Part shown: in pieces, positions 26,647-34,768 of the stretch | Position numbering within the stretch: the stretch's first letter is position 1 | Layout of the letters: each line of letters opens with the position of its first letter | Assembly: GCA_965205225.1 (NCBI GenBank) | Contig: CBDBFZ010000002.1 | Coordinates: 186,001-250,000, forward strand | Direction: 5' to 3' | DNA length: 64,000 nt | Origin: Litorimonas sp965205225 | Lineage (GTDB): Bacteria; Pseudomonadota; Alphaproteobacteria; Caulobacterales; Maricaulaceae | Program-made: the position numbers and the translations under genes | Notes under the pieces: generated by a model | What the model was told of the DNA's origin: nothing | The model's input: the letters and a program-made list of their open reading frames with translations, nothing else | Databases searched by the model: none

Positions 26647-28212
26647 ATGGCGTTAGCGCCAAAAATTATCGCGCGACAGACGCAAAGCCTGTCTATGACG
26701 CCGCAATTGCAGCAGGCAATCAAGCTGCTGCAATTGTCCAATATTGAGCTCGCAACCTTTGTTGATGAGCAGTTGGAAAAGAACCCGCTTCTGGAACGCG
26801 GAACGGGCGAGGAAAACCGCCGCGATGAAGATGTCCCTGTGGCCGACACGGTAGATGCGTCCCTACAGATGGACGCGCCCGCGACCGCCCAGGCCGATCT
26901 TGATGCCCCCGGGCATAGTGTCAGTGACGATAGCGCCAGCGATAATATTGGCACTCCGGCATCCGATGTTGGCGGAACGATCGACTTCTCCAAGGGCGCG
27001 GGAACAGGCCGCCCCTTATCGGACGGGCCCTTGTCGGACAAGTATGACGCGGCGGCCAATGCCGTGGCTGAAGTGACCTTGCAGGATTATCTGCGTGAGC
27101 AATTTGCTCATTTGACCCTGTCAGTGGCTGATCGGCCAATCGCCGACTATCTGCTCGACCTAATCGACGATTCGGGCTATTTGCGCGAAGATACAGAGGC
27201 TCTGGCCCTGTCTCTCGGTGTTACCTTTTCGCGAATTACCTCCGTGATTACGCAATTGCAGACGCTGGAACCCACAGGGGTTTTTGCCCGCTCACTGGCC
27301 GAATGCTTATCACTGCAACTCGCCGAGACGGATGCGCTGGATGACGCCAATCAAGCTCTTCTCGCCAATCTCGATCTGCTGGCCCGTCATGATCTGACCA
27401 AATTGACCAAATTATGCGGTATAGAGCTGGATGATCTGAAAGACCGCGTTCTACATCTGCGCACATTGAGTCCGAAGCCCGGTGAGGCCTTCGGCAGGCA
27501 GGTCTTCGGCAGGCAGGTCTTCGGCAGGCAGGCCTTCGGCAGGCAGGCCGTTTCAGGGCTGGAGCCGGATGTGTTCGTCCGGGAAATGCCAAATGGCGGC
27601 TGGGCTGTTGAACTCAACTCGGACACGCTACCGCGCGTTCTGGTCAATAAACGCTATTACCGCGAAATTCAGGCAGCCTCAAAGGACGATGAGCCCGCCC
27701 GCGAATTTCTGTCCGAATGCCACCAGAGTGCCAGCTGGCTGGTTAAAAGCCTGGATCAACGGGCCCGGACAATCCGCAAAGTCGCCTCGGAAATCGTGCG
27801 CCAGCAGGACGCATTCTTCGCTTACGGTGTGGACCATATGCGTCCGCTGAAACTCAAGGACATATCCGAGGCGATCAAAATGCATGAAAGCACGGTCAGC
27901 CGGGTGACCTCTGGTAAATTCATGGCCACGCCGCGCGGGACGGTCGAACTGAAATTCTTTTTCACAGCCTCGATTCCCTCAACATCCGGCGGGGAGGGTC
28001 ATAGTGCTGAATCCGTGCGTCACCGCATTCGGACATTGATTGCGGAAGAGACTAACGTGAAGAACATAAAGTCCGATGACCGGATTGTGGAGCTTCTGCG
28101 CAGCCACGGTGTCGACATTGCGCGCCGTACGGTTACCAAATATCGCGATGCCATGTGCATACCGAGCTCAGTGGAACGGCGGCGAATTCTGCGTAATCGC
28201 CTCTTAGCCTAG
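26647..28212 (+). CDS. rpoN: RNA polymerase sigma-54 factor
   Basis: 521 residues. Region I (QTQSLSMTPQLQQAIKLLQLSN...EQLEKNPLLE) is followed by an acidic linker, the core-binding domain (about 140-300), the HTH region, and the RpoN box ARRTVTKYRDAMCIPSS near the C-terminus, which contacts the -24 promoter element. Two sites of internal duplication make the protein slightly long. One is PLSDG-PLSDK in the linker (15-bp period at 27013-27039). The other is four (A/V)FGRQ units at residues 281-300, just before the LEPDVFVRE block. Both keep the frame, so the gene is probably functional. Confidence 0.95.
   Translation: MALAPKIIARQTQSLSMTPQLQQAIKLLQLSNIELATFVDEQLEKNPLLERGTGEENRRDEDVPVADTVDASLQMDAPATAQADLDAPGHSVSDDSASDNIGTPASDVGGTIDFSKGAGTGRPLSDGPLSDKYDAAANAVAEVTLQDYLREQFAHLTLSVADRPIADYLLDLIDDSGYLREDTEALALSLGVTFSRITSVITQLQTLEPTGVFARSLAECLSLQLAETDALDDANQALLANLDLLARHDLTKLTKLCGIELDDLKDRVLHLRTLSPKPGEAFGRQVFGRQVFGRQAFGRQAVSGLEPDVFVREMPNGGWAVELNSDTLPRVLVNKRYYREIQAASKDDEPAREFLSECHQSASWLVKSLDQRARTIRKVASEIVRQQDAFFAYGVDHMRPLKLKDISEAIKMHESTVSRVTSGKFMATPRGTVELKFFFTASIPSTSGGEGHSAESVRHRIRTLIAEETNVKNIKSDDRIVELLRSHGVDIARRTVTKYRDAMCIPSSVERRRILRNRLLA
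27487..27546 (+). repeat. 15-bp tandem repeat, four units, in rpoN
   Basis: Four units of GCCTTCGGCAGGCAG or GTCTTCGGCAGGCAG encode AFGRQ-VFGRQ-VFGRQ-AFGRQ. They sit in the core-binding part of sigma-54, where other RpoN proteins have a short spacer before the DVxVR block. The near-perfect identity between units points to recent slippage. Confidence 0.95.
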
Positions 28213-28290
28213 GCGTTGCGGCAGGCAGCCGCTCTATTCCTGATGCGACCATCCGGCCTTTGACAGACAGGCAGTAAACCGTGCAAGCGG

Positions 28291-29100
28291 ATGGCCATGA
28301 CCGCTCTTGCCTATCTTGCCCATGTCGCCATTATCATTTTTGCAGCCGCCTTAATCATCTGGCTGATCAGTCTTCTGATGCGCGACGCCTCCATTGTCGA
28401 CATTTTCTGGGGTTTCGGATTTGCCCTGGTCGGGGCCGTCTGCCTCTGGCTGGTCTGGCCGCCCAATGCCTATCTCTGGCTGATGGGATTGATGCCGATC
28501 CTGTGGGGGCTACGCCTCACTCTCTATCTCGCAAAGCGCAATCTGGGTCACGGCGAGGATGGACGCTATATTGCCATGCGCAAACGCTCTGGCATGGCGG
28601 AAATGGCATGGCGACTGCGCGCCTTACTGACGATTTACTGGGGTCAGGGACTGTTAATCCTCATCATATCCGCGCCCGTCTGGATGGCCTTTGCTTTCGG
28701 TCGCCAGACCGAAATCGGCGTGCTGGCCATTATTGGCGCGCTGATGTGGCTGGCGGGAGTGCTGTTTGAAGCCATTGGCGACGCTCAACTCGCAGCCTTT
28801 CTGCGGCGCAATGCGGATTATGACGGACCCTATGAGGATAAACCCGTGCTCGATACTGGACTCTGGGCCTGGACCCGTCACCCAAACTATTTCGGCAATG
28901 CCCTGCTCTGGGCGGGAATTTTTGTCGCGGCCTGTCAGGCCCCCTGGGGTGGCCTGTCGATTTTCGGACCCATCATCATGACGCTGCTACTGCTGCGCGT
29001 CTCGGGCCGCGATCTGCTGGAACGCAAGCTGAAGAAACGCCCGGCATATCGCGACTATGTCGAACGCACATCGAGCTTTATTCCCCGTCCACCGAAATAG
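28291..29100 (+). CDS. DUF1295 membrane protein (steroid 5-alpha-reductase/ICMT-like)
   Basis: 269 residues with six or more hydrophobic segments. The C-terminal signature is LDTGLWAWTRHPNYFGNALLWAGIF, then LLLRVSGRDLLERKLKKRPAYRDYVERTSSFIPRPPK. This matches DUF1295 proteins, which share the fold of isoprenylcysteine methyltransferase and steroid 5-alpha-reductase. The function is unknown, perhaps lipid or steroid modification. Its 3' end overlaps that of the convergent sterol-desaturase gene by 23 bp and is the first unit of a 15-bp repeat. Confidence 0.88.
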   Translation: MAMTALAYLAHVAIIIFAAALIIWLISLLMRDASIVDIFWGFGFALVGAVCLWLVWPPNAYLWLMGLMPILWGLRLTLYLAKRNLGHGEDGRYIAMRKRSGMAEMAWRLRALLTIYWGQGLLILIISAPVWMAFAFGRQTEIGVLAIIGALMWLAGVLFEAIGDAQLAAFLRRNADYDGPYEDKPVLDTGLWAWTRHPNYFGNALLWAGIFVAACQAPWGGLSIFGPIIMTLLLLRVSGRDLLERKLKKRPAYRDYVERTSSFIPRPPK

Positions 29101-29968
29101 AGTCCACCGAAATAGAGTCCACCAAAATAGAGCCCTCCAAAATAGAGCCCGCCAAAATAGAGCCCTCCAAAGTAGAGGTCACCGATGCGGCTATCTTGAC
29201 AGGTTTGGTAACAAGCCCCCGATCCGTGCCGCACACCCTGTCCCAGAAACGGAAATAAAGCCCGTAATTTCCGGTGAATTTGGTGTGGTGCAGATTATGG
29301 TGGCTCGCCGTGATGACGTGCCGCCCCCACCAGCCCTCGACCCAGCGCTGCGGATAGACCTCCCAGCCCGCATGATTAAACACGGCGTTGACCGTCATCA
29401 GCATCAGGATCACCAGCGCAGTGACCCAGTGAATCGGCACGACCAGCGCCATGACCGGGAGTAGCCAGGCCGAACTCATCGCTTCGATCGGATCGAAGGA
29501 AAAGCTCGCCCAAGGGGTCGGCTGTACGCTGCCATGGTGACCGGCATGTGTGTGCTTGAACAGTTTCGGGTGATGCATGATGCGGTGGGTGAAATAGAAC
29601 CAGCTATCCTGGGCAAACAGATAGAGAGCCGCACTGGCTGGAACCCAGAGCCACGCGCCCGCGCTCTGCGGCAGACCGCCATAAATGGCCGTCCCCCCCG
29701 CTTTCCACATTTCCAGAACCACCGCCGCCGGGAAGACATAGATAAAGGAACTGATGACCGAGAGACGGATTTCATTGATAATGGTGGCGCGGTTTGGGTC
29801 GCGCCTGGACAGGCGCCGCGCCGCGCATTTCCGGTCCGGGGACGGCGTTCGCACCCACAGCGCCCAATAGACTGGCCAGACGATCAGAAAATAGCGGGCA
29901 ATGATGATCACCGACAGACCTGCAAACGTCTCAACAAAGCCCCATAACGGTATTGGCCATCCCTGCAT
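29078..29968 (-). CDS. Sterol desaturase/fatty acid hydroxylase family protein with repeat-grown C-terminus
   Basis: 296 residues. It is an integral membrane di-iron enzyme family member with the histidine clusters HRIMHH, HTHAGHH and HHNLHH (FTHRIMHHPKLFKHTHAGHHGS and ITASHHNLHHTKFTGNYG). It would hydroxylate or desaturate a lipid. The last ~33 residues are a run of 5-residue units (ILEGS, ILAGS, ILVDS, ISVDS) encoded by the 15-bp repeat shared with the 3' end of the opposite gene. The catalytic part looks intact. It is convergent with DUF1295, and the pair may act on related lipids. Confidence 0.88.
   Translation of the reverse strand: MQGWPIPLWGFVETFAGLSVIIIARYFLIVWPVYWALWVRTPSPDRKCAARRLSRRDPNRATIINEIRLSVISSFIYVFPAAVVLEMWKAGGTAIYGGLPQSAGAWLWVPASAALYLFAQDSWFYFTHRIMHHPKLFKHTHAGHHGSVQPTPWASFSFDPIEAMSSAWLLPVMALVVPIHWVTALVILMLMTVNAVFNHAGWEVYPQRWVEGWWGRHVITASHHNLHHTKFTGNYGLYFRFWDRVCGTDRGLVTKPVKIAASVTSTLEGSILAGSILEGSILVDSISVDSISVDGE
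29089..29178 (+). repeat. 15-bp tandem repeat, six units, at the overlap of two convergent genes
   Basis: The unit CCACCGAAATAGAGT and five diverging copies lie head to tail. In the plus frame each unit reads P-P-K-stop, so only the first unit matters to the DUF1295 gene. In the minus frame each unit adds five residues to the sterol-desaturase C-terminus. Confidence 0.95.
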
Positions 29969-30048
29969 ATGCGCCGCCTAGCGGTTGAACCGGGCTTGCG
30001 CAACGACGCGGTGCTTGCCGCGCAGCCTGCACGCGCTAAGATCACATC

Positions 30049-31593
30049 ATGTCAGATGTCATCCTTACTATTGATCAGGGCACGACCAGTTCCCGCACGG
30101 TCATTATTGGCGCGGACGGGACCATCCTGTTTGCGGCGCAGGAAGAATTCCCGCAAATCTATCCCGATGATGGCTGGGTCGAACATGATCCGGAAGCGAT
30201 CTGGGACAGTGTCAAGACAACACTGACGCTCTGCCATGACTGGTGCGTGCATGAGGGGCATCGACCCGTCGCAATCGGCATCACCAATCAGCGCGAAACA
30301 ACGCTCGTCTGGGACCGCGCGACAGGGCTGTGCCTTTATAACGCTATCGTGTGGCAAGACCGGCGCACCGCCGCGACGTGCCGTGAGTTAGCGAAACAAA
30401 TGCCGGTCGAAGCCCTGCAAGCTAGGACGGGCCTGCTCCACGACCCCTATTTCAGCGCGATCAAAATCGCCTGGATACTCGATCATGTGGAGGGCGCGCG
30501 CGACCGGGCCGAGGCGGGGGAGCTCTGTTTCGGCACGGTCGATAGTTTCCTGATCTGGCGGCTGACGGGCGGGCCTCGAAAGACGGCGGTTCACGCGACC
30601 GACGCAACCAATGCCTCCCGGACCAACCTATACAATATTAACGGCAATGCGTGGGATGAGGATCTGCTGACCCTATTCAATGTTCCGGCGTCCGGCCTGC
30701 CAGAGGTGCGCGATTGTGCGTCGGATTTCGGCGCTTGCACAATCTTGTCTGATAGTCCGTTTGGCGACATTCCGATCTGCGGTGTCGCCGGGGATCAGCA
30801 GGCCGCCGCGATTGGCCAGCTCTGCTTTGCGCCGGGCGATATTAAATCGACCTATGGCACGGGCTGCTTCGTGATCCTCAATACGGGGGAGAAGTGCCTG
30901 ACCTCGACCAACAAACTGCTCTCCACAATTGCCTACCGCATTGGCGGGAAGACCAGTTACGCGCTGGAAGGGTCAATTTTCATCGCCGGGGCGGGTGTGC
31001 AATGGTTGCGCGATGAGATGAAATTGATTGACCATGCGGCAGAGACTCAAATGATATGCGAAGGCCTCGATGGTAATCCCAATGGGACTAATGGGACTCA
31101 TGGGACTCAGGGGACTAATGGGACTCAGGGCGTCTATCTGGTTCCAGCCTTTACCGGATTGGGTGCACCCTATTGGGAGCCGGATGTGCGCGGCGCTCTG
31201 TTCGGCCTGACCCGCAATACGGGCCGCGATCATCTTGTTCGTGCAACGGTTGAGAGCGTGGTTTACCAGACGCATGATCTGTTTGCTGCGATGGCCAGGG
31301 ATGGCGCACACCCGAAAAGCCTGCGCGTGGATGGCGGTATGGTTGCGAATGACTGGATGGTTGGCCATTTGGCAAATGTTCTGGATCTACCCGTAGAACG
31401 TCCGGAAATTATTGAAACAACGGCCATGGGTGCGGCCTATCTGGCGATGATCGGGGTCGGGATGGTGGATGATCTGGACGGTCTGTCTGCGCTCTGGACC
31501 CGCGAACGCCTGTTTGAACCGAATATGGATGAAAACACTCGCAAGTCCCTCTTGGAGGGCTGGGCGGACTGCGTTAGACGCTTGCTCGCCTAG
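30049..31593 (+). CDS. glpK: Glycerol kinase
   Basis: 514 residues of the FGGY kinase family, phosphorylating glycerol to glycerol 3-phosphate. The ATP-site TIDQGTTSSR at the N-terminus, GITNQRETTLVWDRATG, the substrate-binding WQDRRT, FGTVDSFLIWRLTGG, and GVYLVPAFTGLGAPYWEPDVRG with GGMVANDWM are all present. The protein is about 15 residues longer than usual because of an NGT/HGT/QGT repeat at residues 345-359, in the loop before VPAFTGLG. No glpF or glpD neighbours are seen. The start is ATG 30049. Confidence 0.96.
   Translation: MSDVILTIDQGTTSSRTVIIGADGTILFAAQEEFPQIYPDDGWVEHDPEAIWDSVKTTLTLCHDWCVHEGHRPVAIGITNQRETTLVWDRATGLCLYNAIVWQDRRTAATCRELAKQMPVEALQARTGLLHDPYFSAIKIAWILDHVEGARDRAEAGELCFGTVDSFLIWRLTGGPRKTAVHATDATNASRTNLYNINGNAWDEDLLTLFNVPASGLPEVRDCASDFGACTILSDSPFGDIPICGVAGDQQAAAIGQLCFAPGDIKSTYGTGCFVILNTGEKCLTSTNKLLSTIAYRIGGKTSYALEGSIFIAGAGVQWLRDEMKLIDHAAETQMICEGLDGNPNGTNGTHGTQGTNGTQGVYLVPAFTGLGAPYWEPDVRGALFGLTRNTGRDHLVRATVESVVYQTHDLFAAMARDGAHPKSLRVDGGMVANDWMVGHLANVLDLPVERPEIIETTAMGAAYLAMIGVGMVDDLDGLSALWTRERLFEPNMDENTRKSLLEGWADCVRRLLA
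31081..31125 (+). repeat. 9-bp tandem repeat, five units, in glpK
   Basis: Five units of AATGGGACT or close variants encode NGT-NGT-HGT-QGT-NGT. Related glycerol kinases have only a short acidic or glycine turn at this point. The insertion keeps the frame and sits in a surface loop next to the nucleotide-binding half. Confidence 0.93.
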
Positions 31594-31610
31594 CGGCGCA
31601 TCTGTGCTCT

Positions 31611-31687
31611 GGGGGGATAGCTCAATTGGTTAGAGCCACCCGCTCATAACGGGTTGGTTGGGGGTTCAAGTCCCTCTCCCCCTACCA
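31611..31687 (+). tRNA. tRNA with CAT anticodon, probably tRNA-Ile2
   Basis: The acceptor GGGGGGA pairs with TCCCCCT and CCA is encoded. The anticodon arm is ACCCG-CTCATAA-CGGGT, and the T arm GGGGG-TTCAAGT-CCCTC contains one G-T pair. The CAT anticodon could be elongator Met or the lysidine-modified Ile2. The variable-arm context TTGGTT favours Ile2. Its last bases, CTACCA, are also the first bases of the 2.3-kb repeat that recurs at 57285, so it may be an integration site. Confidence 0.88.
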
Positions 31688-31954
31688 CGCACTCAGCATT
31701 TACTACCACCCTAGAGGAGTGCCAACCCCACCCAAACTTCTGAAAATCCTCATTATTGAAATAAAAGCCAATACTTCCATTCTATAGATTCGATCATAAT
31801 CATTGATTCAGAAGGCCCAATTCTCCTCACTATCGAACATCCCGCGACTTATTCTTTAATCGCCTCTAGGACGATAATATCGATAAAACCCCATTTGTAA
31901 GTTGGTTTAGATTGAATAGGCTCTAATGCCTACTATTCACTCTGAAAATGGACA

Positions 31955-33070
31955 TTAAGGTCTGGCACTCAATAAAACCCCTGCCAAATTTTCTACTTCT
32001 GAATCCGATGTGTAAGCGTGAACTGAAAACCGAAAACCCTCTTCCCGCTCGTCGTGAAAAATATTTTGGCTCTTCAGGGTTTGCCGCAGGAGGTCTTTAG
32101 CACCGGGTGCTATGACAAATGTTCCGCCTCTGTTGGTAGCTATAGTCGGAGAGACAATAATTTCGCTCGGTAGCTTCTCACACAGATATGAAAGCCTCTC
32201 CTCTATCTGCCTCTGAATGCGATGCGCCCCTAAAGACTGCCATAATTTCATGGCGCTATTGCCCATCACAAAAGGCGCAGGCGAAGGTGTTCCGCCAAAA
32301 TAACGCATGGCATCCGGCGCAAAGCGAAACTTCTCAATGTCCATCTCAAATGGTTTTTCATGTGAAAACCATCCTACATCGAGTGGATTGCAAACGCGCA
32401 ACATTTTCGGCGAAGCATATAAAAAACAAGCTCCGGGGCCAAAGCAAAGAAACTTCACGCCTGTCCCCATCGCAAAATCAGCGCCCCATTGGGCCAAATT
32501 AACAGGAACAGCCCCTAGTGACTGTGCGACATCCACGATAGAGATGATATTCAGCCCTTGTGCCAGCGCGCAAATATCGTCCACTGGCAAAAGGTGAGAC
32601 CTATTCGAGAGGGCGTGGGTGATATGCACAATGGCAATCGTTTCATCCAAAGCCTCTTGCCAATTTTCAATATTGGAAGGATCGCCCTCGACAAATCGGA
32701 TCTGATACCCAAAACGCTTGGCCTGTTTGAAGACAAAGCCAATCGTTGGAAAATCCTGCTTAGACAGCAAAATGATCTTGCGCCCTGAGACTTCAGCTAG
32801 CCTATTTTCGGGCAAACTATAAAGAATTTTAGTTAAGGCGCTGGAGACATTGACTTGCGGACAGATAGTGGCTTTCTCCACTGACAACATAGCGGCCAGC
32901 CCTGCGCGAAATTCGTCCAGGATTGGCATCCAGTCAGCCCAGTTTTCGCCAGACATCCAAGGCGCAAAAAAATGATCTCTTAGCTCAGTTTCAGTCTGTT
33001 TAGGCAAGCACCCAACGCTATGAGTGAGGAAATAATTCTCGGGAACATGAAACAGCTCACGCATCAACAT
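31955..33070 (-). CDS. kynU: Kynureninase-like PLP enzyme (copy 1)
   Basis: 371 residues of the class V aminotransferase fold. Kynureninase cleaves kynurenine to anthranilate and alanine. The SHLLPVDDICALAQGLNIISIVDVAQSLGAVPV region holds the cofactor-binding Asp. GTGVKFLCFGPGACFLYASP carries the PLP-binding Lys, and the C-terminal domain begins near GGTFVIAPGA. It is slightly shorter than many kynureninases (about 400). It starts inside the end of kynA (14-bp overlap), so the two are coupled. Seven residues differ from the second copy. kynU is chosen from this context. Confidence 0.82.
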   Translation of the reverse strand: MLMRELFHVPENYFLTHSVGCLPKQTETELRDHFFAPWMSGENWADWMPILDEFRAGLAAMLSVEKATICPQVNVSSALTKILYSLPENRLAEVSGRKIILLSKQDFPTIGFVFKQAKRFGYQIRFVEGDPSNIENWQEALDETIAIVHITHALSNRSHLLPVDDICALAQGLNIISIVDVAQSLGAVPVNLAQWGADFAMGTGVKFLCFGPGACFLYASPKMLRVCNPLDVGWFSHEKPFEMDIEKFRFAPDAMRYFGGTPSPAPFVMGNSAMKLWQSLGAHRIQRQIEERLSYLCEKLPSEIIVSPTIATNRGGTFVIAPGAKDLLRQTLKSQNIFHDEREEGFRFSVHAYTSDSEVENLAGVLLSARP

Positions 33071-33815
33071 TGGCGTCTAACTTGTCTCGCTTTGTGCCAT
33101 AAGACCCGCCCCAGAAATCTGTCATATCTGCTCTGACTTGCCAAAGTGCAGGAAAAAACTTTTGCCGAATACCTTCATTGAGAATTTCGACAGGGCGACC
33201 TTTGAGTGACTTTGCCCCCACACCTATTGAGCGATAGATTAGTTGCATATGCGCATGCCTGAATTTTTGAAATTGTTCGTCAAACTCGGCTAAGGCTTCG
33301 GCTATCATATAGGCTTCGTCATGGCGATATTCACTATCGTAAATCTGTTCAACTGTTCGCTTACCGCCTTCAAGATATACCGTTTCGAAGCTTTCCCAAA
33401 GCTCCTTAGGCATTTTTAGCAATACGCGAAAACCGGGGCTTTCTTGTCCGCTTCCATTGCCAAGCAATAATCGTATTTCCTGATAATCTTTTGGAGACAT
33501 TGTTTCGAGTAAGGCCAATTGTGTGATCATCATCTCTTGGCAGATATGGACACGCCTGAAGAGCGTTAAGGCCTTAAACGTATGGCTAGCCCGCATGGCA
33601 TCATCAATGTCAAGCAGTGTCGTTGCCATTAATTTCATCCATAATTCTTCTACTTGGTGGACGATCATGAATTGTAATTCGTCTGGGTTACACAGCTTAT
33701 CCGGTTCTTTTTGGCACGCTAGCAAGCGTTCAGTATTTAGATATATTTCATAGTCAAGCTGGCCTGAGGGCTGACCTGAGCCACGCATCATTTTCTGATA
33801 GTCTTTTCTGTTCAT
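33057..33815 (-). CDS. kynA: Tryptophan 2,3-dioxygenase (copy 1)
   Basis: 252 residues of the heme-dependent tryptophan dioxygenase family, opening the indole ring to N-formylkynurenine. Signature segments are YLNTERLLACQ, QFMIVHQVEELWMKL (substrate-pocket His), a SPGFR motif and the heme-binding FRHAHMQLIYRSIG. It starts at ATG 33815 with a GGAGC site just upstream. The N-terminus has an extra 4-residue repeat (SGQP-SGQL) relative to copy 2, from a 12-bp duplication at 33758-33781. With kynU it would convert tryptophan towards anthranilate; no formamidase (kynB) is nearby. Confidence 0.92.
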   Translation of the reverse strand: MNRKDYQKMMRGSGQPSGQLDYEIYLNTERLLACQKEPDKLCNPDELQFMIVHQVEELWMKLMATTLLDIDDAMRASHTFKALTLFRRVHICQEMMITQLALLETMSPKDYQEIRLLLGNGSGQESPGFRVLLKMPKELWESFETVYLEGGKRTVEQIYDSEYRHDEAYMIAEALAEFDEQFQKFRHAHMQLIYRSIGVGAKSLKGRPVEILNEGIRQKFFPALWQVRADMTDFWGGSYGTKRDKLDANVDA

Positions 33816-34049
33816 TTTTGCTCCTTACAGTAGGCCTAGTCCTATTGGTCAAAGGAGAAAATTAGGCGTGGCCAGTCAGCCAGTTCCGGAGCACGTGTTG
33901 GGCAAGTGATATATGAGTGAAAATCACCACAGGCAAACAATGCATTATTTTGGACGTCTGTAAATGCTCCAATGAACACTATATTCTTTAGCCTGCACCG
34001 GTAAATTTCCTCCATATTCTGTTAGAGTCTCTGAGCAGAATGGAGATAG

Positions 34050-34118
34050 AAATGAAGAGATCCCGATTTTCCGAAGAACAGATCATTGCTATATTAAAAG
34101 AACAAGAGAATGGCTTGT
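34050..34118 (+). pseudogene. IS3-family orfA scrap (N-terminus only)
   Basis: ATG 34050 starts KRSRFSEEQIIAILKEQE, the usual beginning of IS407-type orfA proteins. After about 24 codons the sequence changes to an IS630-type transposase in another frame. It is a nested or recombined remnant. Confidence 0.7.
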
Positions 34119-34747
34119 CGACAAAAAACGTTGGTCGCCACCGAGCGACGCCGCGCACGGGTAAGGAAACAAGGCGACGACTGGTTCGCTCATCGCTTGC
34201 CAGCAGTCTCGGCACAACCGGATCATCTTGTTTTCATTGATGAGACTTCAGTTAAAACGAACCTGACCCGCCAGCGCGTGGCTGGTCGCAGCGAGGAGAG
34301 CGGCTCGTTATGGATGCCCCTTTCGGGTCATGGGGAACACAGACCTTCATCGCCGGTTTGACGTCAGATGCCCTGAGATGCCCTGATCGCGCCCTGGGTC
34401 ATCAAAGGCGCGATGGATGGCGAGGCCTTTGCGGCTTACATCGCACAGGTGCTGATCCCTGAACTGGCACCGGGAACCGTCATCATCCTGGACAACCTCG
34501 CCACGCACAAAACGCTGTCGCGGCCAAAGCCATGCGCGATGCAGGCTGCTGGTTTCTCTTCTTGCCCCCCTACAGCCCGGACTTGAACCCGATTGAGATG
34601 GCGTTCTCCAAACTCAAAGCCCACCTGCGAAGGATAGGTGCCCGAACCTTCACCGATCTGTTCCACGCCCTCACGGAAATCTGTGATCTCTTCTCGCCAG
34701 AAGAGTGCTGGAACTACTTCAAAGCTGCCGGATATGTCTCAGGTTAA
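34119..34747 (+). pseudogene. IS630-family transposase remnant, frameshifted
   Basis: Pieces in different frames together give an IS630 transposase lacking its N-terminus: QPDHLVFIDETSVKTN (first Asp), a GLTSDALIAPWVIKGAMDG region, VIILDNLATHK (second Asp) and FLPPYSPDLNPIEMAFSKLK (catalytic Glu). One break is an exact 10-bp tandem duplication, AGATGCCCTG at 34366-34375 and 34376-34385; another lies near 34280. It is inactive. Confidence 0.85.
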
Positions 34748-34768
34748 AGGTCGGATGCTTTAGTCCAG

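Larger units (their letters stand above)
31682..33993. repeat. Long direct repeat, left copy (kynU-kynA block)
   Basis: About 2.3 kb, from CTACCACGCACTCAGCATTT at the tRNA 3' end to just beyond the kynA promoter region, recurs in the same orientation at 57285-59584. The copies differ by scattered substitutions and a 12-bp insertion in kynA here. They are distinct sequences, so this is not a duplicated read. The first 267 bp (31688-31954) carry no gene. Confidence 0.93.

Noticed and set aside
27482..27850. Frame with SAGRPSAGR repeats inside rpoN
   Set aside because: It is an out-of-frame reading of the (A/V)FGRQ repeat; the rpoN frame is continuous and conserved on both sides.
29057..29464. 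Plus-strand frame encoding a HRNRVHQNRA-type Arg/Asn/His repeat protein
   Set aside because: It is the 15-bp repeat read in a third frame, continuing antisense through the sterol-desaturase gene. No ribosome-binding site or family supports it.
31081..31125. Possible CRISPR-like array
   Set aside because: The units are contiguous 9-bp tandem copies without spacers. None of the repeats in the window has repeat-spacer structure, and no cas genes are present.
31611..31687. Assignment of the CAT tRNA as elongator tRNA-Met
   Set aside because: It is not excluded, but the anticodon-arm and variable-arm context (CTCATAACGGGTTGGTT) fits tRNA-Ile2 better. A lysidine-identity check by a tRNA classifier would settle it.
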